Below are positions 42,074 to 50,241 of a DNA stretch of 64,000 bases, piece after piece. Position 1 is the first letter of the stretch; every line of letters starts with the position of its first letter. The notes beneath the pieces were generated by a model that did no database searches, was not told the origin of the DNA, and saw nothing but the letters and a program-made list of their open reading frames with translations. The translations under genes were made by a program, and so were the position numbers. Source of the stretch: Sediminispirochaeta smaragdinae DSM 11293 (GTDB lineage Bacteria > Spirochaetota > Spirochaetia > DSM-16054 > Sediminispirochaetaceae). The stretch covers positions 1,364,001 to 1,428,000 of the forward strand of contig NC_014364.1 in assembly GCF_000143985.1 (NCBI RefSeq), in the 5' to 3' direction.

Positions 42074-45000
42074 TACCGCTGCAGTTGACGTTGAAAGGCT
42101 TTTATTCCTATCTCGAGGAGACGGTGATCGATTTCAGGCCCCTGACCGCCGCAGGTCTCTTCGGTATTTTCGGGCAGGTCGGCAGCGGCAAGAGTTCCAT
42201 TGTCGACGCAATCGGCTTTGCCCTCTACGACCAGAGCGAGCGCCTTAATCGTCAGGAGAAGCGCCACTACATGCACCTCTCCGCTCGCGAGATGATCGTT
42301 GATTTTACCTTCCTTCACGGGGATGGAGAGTACCGTTTTCTCGTCTCCGGAAAGCGTTCCGGTAAGGGGGACAAGGCCCCGAACTACAACCGCTCCGCCT
42401 ATCGGAGGGAGGGAGAGGCATGGATTCCCTTTGCCGATGATCGGGATCGGGGGGCAGGGAATGCTGCGGAGCTGCTGGGCCTCAGCTATGAAAATTTTCG
42501 GCGTGCGGTGGTTATCCCCCAAGGCTCCTTTCAGGAGTTTCTCCGGCTTTCGGGCAAGGACCGGACGGAGATGCTTCAGGAGCTTTTTCAGTTGGATCGT
42601 TTCGACCTCTACCGGCCCGTGACGAACCTGCTTTCTGATACTCGTCGCGATTGTGAACGCATCGAAGAGCGTAAGCGGCTGATCGTCGAGGAGGAGGGCG
42701 AGAGTTCCTCTGAACTCGAAGGGCATGTATCTTTGCTCACACAAGAGCTTGATCGGTTGACGGGGGAACTCAAAGATCTGCGTGCCTTCACCTCCCGCCA
42801 GGAGCAGGCTCGTCAACGGGCCGAGCGGCTTACACAGCTGAAAGAACGCCTTGCCGATCTCGAACTCGCCGAACCCGAGTGGAAAAAGCGACGCCTTGGC
42901 CTAGAACGCTTTGATGCGATCACCCGGGAAGTCCTGCCCCGAAGGACGGAGATGCTTGAGATTCGCAAGCGGATGGAAACCCTTGATGCCCGTCGTCTGG
43001 AAAATGAGGCTGCTCTTCGTAAGAGCAGGGAGGAACGGCTCGGCTGCGAAGAACGCTACCGGGAGCTTGAAGCTGCAATGGAGAATCGCAGGAAAAATGC
43101 TGATGAGGCCGAAGCCCTGGAGCGGATTCTGACATTCAGGCGGTCGGGTGAGAAGCTTCGGAAGGCCGAAAAGGCGTTTGGAGACTTGCAAGAACGGGAA
43201 CGTCTTCTTATCGGACGTAGGCAGGAGCTTCTCACGCGGCGGGGAGAGGTTCAAAAGGAACTGCAGGACATCGAAAAACTGGCGGAAGAAGAGGGCGAAC
43301 TTTCCCTCCTCGGACAGTGGTATGCCAAAGCCGACGCTTTACAAGAGGAGACCAAACGTCTCTCTTTTGAACTTGAAGAGAATGAACGGAAGGCCGAAGA
43401 GCTTCTCCAGCTGCCGCGATCTTCGGCGTCAGAAATTCCCGGACTCTCCTGCTCCGTAGATGATGCACCTGAGACAATCCTCGAGGCTCTGAGGCGCCGG
43501 GAACGGGAGATTGAAGATCGTTTAACGACGATTGGTATTCGCAGTCATCGAGGCTTGCTTGTCGATGGGACCCCTTGTCCGCTCTGCGGTTCTCTTCATC
43601 ATCCCGTTGTCGAAAAAAAGGAGGCGTTTGAAGCCGAAGCAGAGGGGGAAGCCGAAGAGCTCCAATCACTGCTTCCTATGGTTCGAAAGGCTGCTATCGA
43701 ACGTGGTAACGCCCTTTCCAAGGCCGAGGTACATATGGACCGGGTACGGCAACTGACTAGGTCCCTGGAAGATGTACAGGAGCGAACAAGAGAGCATCTC
43801 GAAACCTTTTGCTGGGACCGTTTCGATCCTGAGGAGCGGGAGCCCTGGAAGCGGGCGACACAAGAGGCCGAAGCCCGATCGCGGCAAGGCCGCCTGCTGC
43901 GATTAAACTTGGATGGCATCAGCGCCGATCTTGAAGGCCTTGAGCCCAAACTCGCCGCGGCAAGCGATGAGAAATCCGCTCTCCTTGAGAAGATTGCCGG
44001 GGAAAAGGGAAGGAGTACGCTCCTTCGGGAATCGATCCCGGACGAACTTTTTACCATATGGGGCGATACGGACGGCGGGGAACTCGCAGCCCGTCGTGAG
44101 AAACTCAGAGCCGATGCCGAGGGGTTGGAGATCCGTTTTGCCCAGGCACGCCGGGAAATGGAAACAAGTGCCCTGCGAGTAAGTACCTTGACCGGTAGCC
44201 TCGAGGAGCTGGGACGGAGTCTTGCGGAGGAAGGGGCACGTTTTGACCGGCTGCGAGAAGGTTTTCTGCCGATGCTTTCCGACCATGGTTTCGACTCCGA
44301 AGATGCCCTCGATTCCTTTATACAAAGGTATGAAAAAGCCGATGAGGAGCGGGAGAAGATAGCAACCTTCGAAAGGGAGCTCCATGCCACGCGGGAGCAG
44401 CTTCGAGAGGCAATCGATGTGGCCGGTAGCGAGGAGTTCAACGAAGCGGGCTACCGAGAGGCTCTGTTAAGCTGTGAAGAGAAAGAGGGGCGGGAAAAAG
44501 AGCTTTGGGCCGAGCTTGCCACGGCCAGGGAACGGCATAGCAGGAGCCTTCGCCAGGAGGAAGAGCTCCGTCGATTGGAAAAAGAGGAGCGGGTGCTTTC
44601 CCGTCGCCGTGAAGCCCTTTCCCTTCTTCAGAATATGATGAAGGGGAACGGCTTCGTTCGTTTCGTTTCGACTCGCTACCTGCGGGAACTCTGTGCCAGA
44701 GCAAATAGACGGTTCCTTCCTTTGACAGGCAAAAGCCTCGCTCTCGAGGTCGACGAGAACGGGGACTTTCAGGTGCGAGATCTCCTTAACGGGGGTAAAC
44801 TTCGGTCCATCAAGACACTTTCCGGCGGGCAGACCTTTCAGGCCGCCTTTTCCCTTGCCATTTCTCTTTCCGAAAGCGTGAGAAGGGGAGGGGAGAGCTT
44901 CTTTTTTATCGATGAGGGCTTTGGCTCGCTGGATAACGAGGCCCTCGGCCAGATCTTCGAAACGCTCAAAACCCTTCGGCGAGAGAGGAGTATCGTCGGG

Positions 45001-45114
45001 ATCATCAGTCATGTCGAGGCCCTGCAGGAAGAGGTCGATACCTCTCTGATCGTACGGCGGGATCCTGTGCGCGGAAGTGTGATAAGCTTTAATGAAGGAG
45101 GGCGTGGATCATGA
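42070..45114 (+). CDS. sbcC: Exonuclease SbcCD subunit C (Rad50-like SMC ATPase)
   Basis: 1014 residues. The N-terminal ATPase half has FGQVGSGKSSIVDAI (Walker A, about 35-49) and the Q-loop PQGSFQEFLRLSG. Two long Glu/Arg-rich coiled coils flank a zinc hook CPLC near residue 503. The C-terminal half has signature KTLSGGQTFQAAFSLAISLSE and Walker B FFFIDEGFGSLD. Coupled by 4-bp overlaps to sbcD and to the following EIIA-cyclase gene. Confidence 0.96.
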   Translation: MIPLQLTLKGFYSYLEETVIDFRPLTAAGLFGIFGQVGSGKSSIVDAIGFALYDQSERLNRQEKRHYMHLSAREMIVDFTFLHGDGEYRFLVSGKRSGKGDKAPNYNRSAYRREGEAWIPFADDRDRGAGNAAELLGLSYENFRRAVVIPQGSFQEFLRLSGKDRTEMLQELFQLDRFDLYRPVTNLLSDTRRDCERIEERKRLIVEEEGESSSELEGHVSLLTQELDRLTGELKDLRAFTSRQEQARQRAERLTQLKERLADLELAEPEWKKRRLGLERFDAITREVLPRRTEMLEIRKRMETLDARRLENEAALRKSREERLGCEERYRELEAAMENRRKNADEAEALERILTFRRSGEKLRKAEKAFGDLQERERLLIGRRQELLTRRGEVQKELQDIEKLAEEEGELSLLGQWYAKADALQEETKRLSFELEENERKAEELLQLPRSSASEIPGLSCSVDDAPETILEALRRREREIEDRLTTIGIRSHRGLLVDGTPCPLCGSLHHPVVEKKEAFEAEAEGEAEELQSLLPMVRKAAIERGNALSKAEVHMDRVRQLTRSLEDVQERTREHLETFCWDRFDPEEREPWKRATQEAEARSRQGRLLRLNLDGISADLEGLEPKLAAASDEKSALLEKIAGEKGRSTLLRESIPDELFTIWGDTDGGELAARREKLRADAEGLEIRFAQARREMETSALRVSTLTGSLEELGRSLAEEGARFDRLREGFLPMLSDHGFDSEDALDSFIQRYEKADEEREKIATFERELHATREQLREAIDVAGSEEFNEAGYREALLSCEEKEGREKELWAELATARERHSRSLRQEEELRRLEKEERVLSRRREALSLLQNMMKGNGFVRFVSTRYLRELCARANRRFLPLTGKSLALEVDENGDFQVRDLLNGGKLRSIKTLSGGQTFQAAFSLAISLSESVRRGGESFFFIDEGFGSLDNEALGQIFETLKTLRRERSIVGIISHVEALQEEVDTSLIVRRDPVRGSVISFNEGGRGS

Positions 45115-46445
45115 CTTCATTTGGCAGGATGCTGGATACCGACCGTATCCTTATCATCAAAGCCGATAGGCTTATAGACAAGAAAGAATTGTTGTCCCTT
45201 CTGTGTGAGCGGATCAGCAAGGCTTGGGACATCGTAGGATCTGAGCAACTTCTTACCCTGGTCCATAAGCGGGAAGAAACCTTTTCTACCCGCCTCGGAC
45301 CGATGCTGGCTGTTCCCCATGCTGTTATCCCGGGTGGAGAGGAGAACCGGATGGCTGCGGCCGTGATTCCCAATGGTGTGGAATGGGATTCCGATACCGA
45401 TCACCCTGTCCGTTTGGTTTTTCTTCTCGTAGGGGGGCAAGAAGATCATCTGAAATTGCTCAGCGAATTGGCGGCAGCGCTCCAGGACGAAACCTTTTTG
45501 CTTCGATTGACCACTGCCACCTCTCCCAAGGCCTTTCTTTCCGTTTTTCGAAGGAGGGATGAGGGCCCCGTTCATCCCTTCGTCCATCGCCACCGTGATC
45601 TTTCCGCGGCCATCTTTGAACAGGCCCTTCGCCTGCGGGATGCTGTCGATGGTGCCAGAATCATTCTCCATGCCGACGCCCTGGGAGACGGCGAATATAT
45701 TGACGAGTTGATTCGCGGAAAAAATGTCCTTGTTGTAAGCGGCGGGGAGACCCTTTTCGATGCATCATTCCTTGAGCGCTATAGGCCGATAATCATGCCC
45801 TTCAGGGGGATCAGACGTTCGATCCATGTCCAGTTTATTCTCCTCTATCTCCTTGGGCGAGGGGTAATAGGTGAAGACGATCTCATTGTGAATGCCTATG
45901 GAAAGCCGGGATCGGGTTTTCTCGATTCAATCAGATTAAGCCACCTGAAGCGTGAACTTAATCTTCCCTTTTCCTCTCAATCGGGAGCCTTCCCCACAGA
46001 TCTCGAGCTTTCCACCTTCGCACGTGTCCTGCAACTCGCTTCCCAGCTTGCCGCCGAAGGAAGAGAGGGAAAGCCGGTGGGCACCCTCTTCGTTGTGGGA
46101 GATCAGGCCGGTGTCTATCCCTATACCAGGCAGATGATTGTTAATCCCTTTCACGGCTATGCCGATAGCGATAAAAACATCCTCGATCCGAGCATAGAGG
46201 AGACGGTGAAGGAGTATGCCAAGATCGACGGGGCCTTTATCATACGGGGCGACGGCACCATTCTTTCTGCCGGAACCTTTCTGTCGGGTCAGCCGACGGC
46301 CGACGAAATGCAGTCCGGCCTAGGTGCACGGCACGCTGCAGCTCAGGGCATTACCGCGGTCAGCAAGGCACTGGCGATAGCAATCTCGGAATCGACGAGA
46401 AAGGTGACGGTCTTCCAATCGGGGAGACGAGTGATGGAGCTATAG
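45111..46445 (+). CDS. PTS EIIA domain fused to a DisA_N-type diadenylate cyclase domain
   Basis: 444 residues with a clear composite architecture. Residues about 10-150 are a PTS EIIA type-2 domain with the phosphorylatable His70 in MLAVPHAVIPG and VFLLVGGQEDHLKLLSELA. About 165-285 resemble the pyruvate-kinase C-terminal-like domain of archaeal DacZ enzymes. About 320-444 form a DAC domain with GTLFVVGDQAG, IDGAFIIRGDG (DGA motif, 373-375) and LGARHAAAQGIT (407-409 RHA where RHR is usual). It is predicted to make c-di-AMP from ATP, perhaps gated by EIIA phosphorylation. ATG overlaps the sbcC stop; AAGGAGG lies 9 nt upstream. The RHR change leaves activity open. Confidence 0.85.
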   Translation: MTSFGRMLDTDRILIIKADRLIDKKELLSLLCERISKAWDIVGSEQLLTLVHKREETFSTRLGPMLAVPHAVIPGGEENRMAAAVIPNGVEWDSDTDHPVRLVFLLVGGQEDHLKLLSELAAALQDETFLLRLTTATSPKAFLSVFRRRDEGPVHPFVHRHRDLSAAIFEQALRLRDAVDGARIILHADALGDGEYIDELIRGKNVLVVSGGETLFDASFLERYRPIIMPFRGIRRSIHVQFILLYLLGRGVIGEDDLIVNAYGKPGSGFLDSIRLSHLKRELNLPFSSQSGAFPTDLELSTFARVLQLASQLAAEGREGKPVGTLFVVGDQAGVYPYTRQMIVNPFHGYADSDKNILDPSIEETVKEYAKIDGAFIIRGDGTILSAGTFLSGQPTADEMQSGLGARHAAAQGITAVSKALAIAISESTRKVTVFQSGRRVMEL

Positions 46446-46464
46446 CGTACCGCTTCCTATTGCT

Positions 46465-46908
46465 TCAATTGTCCCAGATATACTGTTCCATCTTTGCAAT
46501 GAGGAAGTCTTTTTCGGTGATGACCGCCTTAACGATATCACCGATGGAGATGATGCCGATCAGTGCGTTGTTTTCCATTACCGGAAGATGACGGAATCGT
46601 TTTTTCGTCATCAGGGCCATGCAGGTCTCGACCCCCGTCTCCGGTTTTATGGCGACAACCTCCGTGGTCATCAACTCCTTTACGGGAAGGTCACGGGGAC
46701 ACTCCTGGCTTCCAATGGCTCCGATGGTTTTTCTTGCATAGTCGCGTTCGGAAAAAATACCGATCATCTTTTGCTGATCGTCAAGGACGACAACCGCACC
46801 AACATTTTTCTCACTCATCAGACTCAGCGCCTGAAATACCGTAGTCTCGGGCCTCACCGACCAGATATCGGCTCCCTTTTGCGCCAGAAGGTCTTTGATT
46901 GTTTCCAT
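46465..46908 (-). CDS. CBS-pair protein
   Basis: 147 residues, two CBS domains and nothing else: VFQALSLMSEKNVGAVVVLDD, then VKELMTTEVVAIKPETGVET and FRHLPVMENNALIGIISIGDIVK. Such proteins bind adenosine nucleotides and modulate partner enzymes. AAGGAGG lies 9 nt before ATG 46908. It ends the dnaE-yggT-recG-rsmD cluster, convergent with the EIIA-cyclase gene 19 bp away. Confidence 0.9.
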   Translation of the reverse strand: METIKDLLAQKGADIWSVRPETTVFQALSLMSEKNVGAVVVLDDQQKMIGIFSERDYARKTIGAIGSQECPRDLPVKELMTTEVVAIKPETGVETCMALMTKKRFRHLPVMENNALIGIISIGDIVKAVITEKDFLIAKMEQYIWDN

Positions 46909-46955
46909 CTTGTATTTCCTCCTTCCCTAAGTATGTAAAAGAAGGACGCACTCCG

Positions 46956-47489
46956 TCAAACTTCCGGACGAAAAAATCGCAGCAAAGACCTGCCGTAGCG
47001 TCGTGTATCGTAGCAGATAAGGGTTCCGACCTCATCCGGCCATTGTTCTTCGGCGGGATGGTGGATCAGGACCTTTGTTTCCTCCGTTATGAGTGAAGAA
47101 TCGGAGAGGACCTTGATGAGATCGATTTTTCCGGGCATGGGGAAGGGGGGATCGAGGTAGATAATATCGAACGAGCCCCTGCCTCGGCGTAAAAAGGATT
47201 CCGCCGACATCATCACCAGGGATATTTTCGATTCAACCATTTCGATGTTTTCCAGGATGGTTTCCCGTTTTCCCCTGTCGTTCTCCACCAATACGACGGG
47301 TTCGGCTCCCCTGCTTGCCGCTTCGATACCGACCAAACCGGATCCCGAAAAGATGTCGAGAAACGAGTAGCCGTCGAGAGGTCCGAGGATGCTGAACATC
47401 GACTCTCTCATACGATCCATGGCGGGGCGGATGACCCCTTTTGGGCAGCGCACCTTGCGGCCCCGATATGTTCCACCGGTAATTCTCAT
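46956..47489 (-). CDS. rsmD: 16S rRNA (guanine-966-N2)-methyltransferase RsmD
   Basis: 177 residues. The N-terminal MRITGGTYRGRKVRCPKG contacts rRNA. SAM-binding motif I is FLDIFSGSGLVGIEAASRGA and the catalytic motif IV is IIYLDPPFP (DPPF). It methylates G966 of 16S rRNA in the 30S P-site region. Starts 9 bp after recG, as in many genomes. Confidence 0.93.
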   Translation of the reverse strand: MRITGGTYRGRKVRCPKGVIRPAMDRMRESMFSILGPLDGYSFLDIFSGSGLVGIEAASRGAEPVVLVENDRGKRETILENIEMVESKISLVMMSAESFLRRGRGSFDIIYLDPPFPMPGKIDLIKVLSDSSLITEETKVLIHHPAEEQWPDEVGTLICYDTRRYGRSLLRFFRPEV

Positions 47490-47498
47490 CGTTCTAAG

Positions 47499-49622
47499 CT
47501 ACCCTTCGGAGGCGATTGAGACAAGATCATCAAAGGGAGGGGCGACGGTGTAGAGCCGCTTCAGAACCTGATGATCGGCGTGTTCAAGTTCGAAATCGCC
47601 CGAAACAATAGCCGTCGCCTCCTTTCTGCTTGCTTCGAGGATCTCCCCATCTTTGAGTAGGTCGGCAAACTGAAGATTCAGAACCCCCGCCTGCCTCATC
47701 CCCGAGAGCTCTCCCGGCCCTCGAAGCTTTAGATCTTCCTCGGCAATGACAAATCCGTCGTTGTTTTCCTTCATGATGCGAAGCCGCTGCTTGCCCGTTT
47801 CCGTCAAACCCTCGGAAAAAACGAGGAAACAATAGGATTGGCGGTCGCTCCGACCCACCCGTCCTCTGAGCTGATGCAGGGCCGAAAGCCCGAATTGTTC
47901 CGCATGTTCGATCACCATGCAGCTGGCATTGGGGGCGTCAACGCCGACCTCGACGACGCTGGTTGCAACAAGGATATCAAGTTCTCCGGAAAGAAACCGT
48001 CCCATCTCCCGCTCCTTTATCTCCTCATCGATGCGGGAATGAAGAAGAGCGATCCTCCTTTGGGGAAATACCTCCTCCCGCAGCAGACGGTACATACTCT
48101 CCGCGCTGTCGATCTTCTCCCTGCTTCCCTCTTCGATCAGGGGATAGACAAAATAGGCCTGTCCTCCCCGTTCAAGTTCCTTCTCGACCGCGGCATAGAC
48201 CTTCGGCCTGTTTTCGACCTTTGCAAGATGGGTAATGATCGGTTTTCTTCCCGGCGGCATGGTCCTGATGACCGATACCGCAAGGTCCCCGAAGGCGGTG
48301 AGGGCCATGGTTCTGGGAATGGGCGTGGCGGTCATCGTCAGAAGGTCGGGAAATTCCCCCTTGTCCAAAAGCCCCTGCCGCTGCATAACCCCGAACTTAT
48401 GCTGTTCGTCGATGATACAGTAGCGCAGGCGGCGAAAGCGAACGGAAGAGGAGAAGAGGGTATGGGTCCCAACCACAAGATCGATTTCTCCCTCTTGAAG
48501 GGCGACAAGAAGCTCCTTTCTTGCCGGGCTTGGGATACTTCCGGTGAACAGGGCGATTCTCACCCCAAGAGGAGCAAGTATTCTGGCGCTGTTTTCCGCA
48601 TGCTGACGGGCAAGAAGTTCGGTCGGTGCCATGAAGGCAACCTGATAACCTGCTTCGATGATCGGCAAGGCGGAAAGGAGGGCCGTGAGGGTTTTTCCCG
48701 ATCCGACATCCCCCTGCAGGAGTCTTGCCATGGGGTAGGGCCGTTTCAGATCTTCTATGATCTCTTCGACCGCCTGCTTTTGATCGGCGGTGAGAGAAAA
48801 GGGAAGATCCCTGATACAACGATCGACAAGGCCTGTTTCCAGGGCCAGGGAGGGACGTTCCTTTCGCTTGCGAAGGGCTCCGCGTCTTGTGACGGCACAT
48901 TGCAGATGAAAGAGTTCATTGAAGGCGAGGGCCTTGCGCCCCTCCTCCGGCTCCTCGATCCGGCGAGGACGATGAATCATGACCAGTGCCTCGGCAAGAT
49001 GGGGCAGTCCGTGATCCCGGCGTATTGCTTCAGGCAGTTCATCATCCACGAATTTGCCGAAGCCCTCCATCGCTTGCTGCATCAGGTCTCGCAGAGCCCC
49101 TTGCGTCAATCCCTCGGTAAGGGGATATACCGGCAGGATGGAACCAATGCCTCCTCGCCCCGAGATCTTCGGCACCTCGCTAAGATAATCCTCTTCCCTG
49201 GTGAGGGGGTACTTTCCTGCGGGAACGAAATCAAAGGAGGCTGCCTGAAGTTCCCCAAAGCGATGCTGGAGCGGTGCGTAGAGGAGGATACGTGCACCAA
49301 CAGGCAGTTTCCCGGCCAGGAAATTCCGATTAAAGCAGAGCAGCACGGCGACTGAGGTTTCATCTTGAACAAACACCTTCAGCGTTTGATTATGAGGTTT
49401 TCCAAACCAGTCGTGGGCAACAATTTCCACCACGGTGAGAGCGGGTCTGGCATCACCGGCCCGGACTATGGGGACAAGGCGACTCCGATCCTCCCATTGT
49501 CTGGGCAGCAGACGGAGCAGATCGGCAATATGCCTTACTCCAAGACGGGCGAGCCTTTCCGTGCTTTTTTTACCGACTCCGTGGAGCACGGTGACCGGCT
49601 TGCGCAATTCTCCCAGGAACAT
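47499..49622 (-). CDS. recG: ATP-dependent DNA helicase RecG
   Basis: 707-residue branched-DNA helicase that regresses stalled forks. The N-terminal wedge domain (LHGVGKKSTERLARLGVRHIADLL, then an OB-fold with FNRNFLAGKLPVGARI) is followed by motif I QGDVGSGKTL, motif Ia APTELLARQH, motif II DEQHKFGV, motif III TMTATPIPRT, and motif VI QLRGRVGRSD. The TRG-type end AEEDLKLRGPGELSGMRQAG is present. ATG 49622; 12 bp after the YggT-family gene. Confidence 0.97.
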   Translation of the reverse strand: MFLGELRKPVTVLHGVGKKSTERLARLGVRHIADLLRLLPRQWEDRSRLVPIVRAGDARPALTVVEIVAHDWFGKPHNQTLKVFVQDETSVAVLLCFNRNFLAGKLPVGARILLYAPLQHRFGELQAASFDFVPAGKYPLTREEDYLSEVPKISGRGGIGSILPVYPLTEGLTQGALRDLMQQAMEGFGKFVDDELPEAIRRDHGLPHLAEALVMIHRPRRIEEPEEGRKALAFNELFHLQCAVTRRGALRKRKERPSLALETGLVDRCIRDLPFSLTADQKQAVEEIIEDLKRPYPMARLLQGDVGSGKTLTALLSALPIIEAGYQVAFMAPTELLARQHAENSARILAPLGVRIALFTGSIPSPARKELLVALQEGEIDLVVGTHTLFSSSVRFRRLRYCIIDEQHKFGVMQRQGLLDKGEFPDLLTMTATPIPRTMALTAFGDLAVSVIRTMPPGRKPIITHLAKVENRPKVYAAVEKELERGGQAYFVYPLIEEGSREKIDSAESMYRLLREEVFPQRRIALLHSRIDEEIKEREMGRFLSGELDILVATSVVEVGVDAPNASCMVIEHAEQFGLSALHQLRGRVGRSDRQSYCFLVFSEGLTETGKQRLRIMKENNDGFVIAEEDLKLRGPGELSGMRQAGVLNLQFADLLKDGEILEASRKEATAIVSGDFELEHADHQVLKRLYTVAPPFDDLVSIASEG

Positions 49623-49634
49623 CTGCCGCTGAAC

Positions 49635-50222
49635 TTATATCGGAAAGGCCTGCAGGACGTTGTATAGCAGACCGAAGAGTACTTTTCCCGCTATATAGAG
49701 AACCAGAAGCGAGGCCCCTGTGGTTGCAAGGATGGTCTTATAGGTAACAAATCGTTTGCGGAAAAAAAGCCTTCGCGTTTTTTCCAGGATAGGAGCGATT
49801 AGAAGATCCACGGTGCGGGCGAAGGGGCCCACGCTATTGGCTCCGCTGAGCCCCATGAAAAATCGTATGGCGGTTAAAATGATGAAGAGACTCAACAGAA
49901 AGGAGACGACCGACCACAGGGCGGAGGTGATGACTGCCAGAACAATGCCGAGGCTCAGTCTCCCCTCCCTGATGAACTGGGATGCAAAATCGATCAGTAC
50001 GACGATGACAAGCATGGCCGCTACCGGAGAGAAGTCGATCGCGGAAAAACGAAGGAATTTGATCTTCTGGAAGATGCGGAGATAGGGGTCGGTGGCCGCT
50101 GCGAGGATACGATAGGGTTTGCCGTAATCGACCCCCTGAAACCAGGTGAGCATCACCCTGATCAATATGAGCAGAAGGTATCCTGAAAGTACTCCGATAA
50201 AAATTTTCAATCCAAGAATCAT
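49635..50222 (-). CDS. YggT-family membrane protein
   Basis: 195 residues with two YggT repeats, each a helix pair and an amphipathic segment: LLILIRVMLTWFQGVDYGKPYRIL, TDPYLRIFQKIK and, in the second half, VDLLIAPILEKTRRLFF. The family is linked to membrane organisation and osmotic tolerance; the molecular role is unknown. ATG 50222 has AAGGAG 6 nt upstream. Between dnaE and recG. Confidence 0.87.
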   Translation of the reverse strand: MILGLKIFIGVLSGYLLLILIRVMLTWFQGVDYGKPYRILAAATDPYLRIFQKIKFLRFSAIDFSPVAAMLVIVVLIDFASQFIREGRLSLGIVLAVITSALWSVVSFLLSLFIILTAIRFFMGLSGANSVGPFARTVDLLIAPILEKTRRLFFRKRFVTYKTILATTGASLLVLYIAGKVLFGLLYNVLQAFPI

Positions 50223-50241
50223 GCATTGCTCCTTGATGATG

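Noticed and set aside
43599-44441. 280-codon Ser/Arg-rich frame on the minus strand
   Set aside because: Composition is the mirror of the Glu/Arg-rich SbcC coiled coil. No start site support.
47838-49355. 505-codon open frame on the plus strand
   Set aside because: It lies wholly antisense to recG, which has all helicase motifs. The predicted protein has no recognisable domain and no ribosome site.
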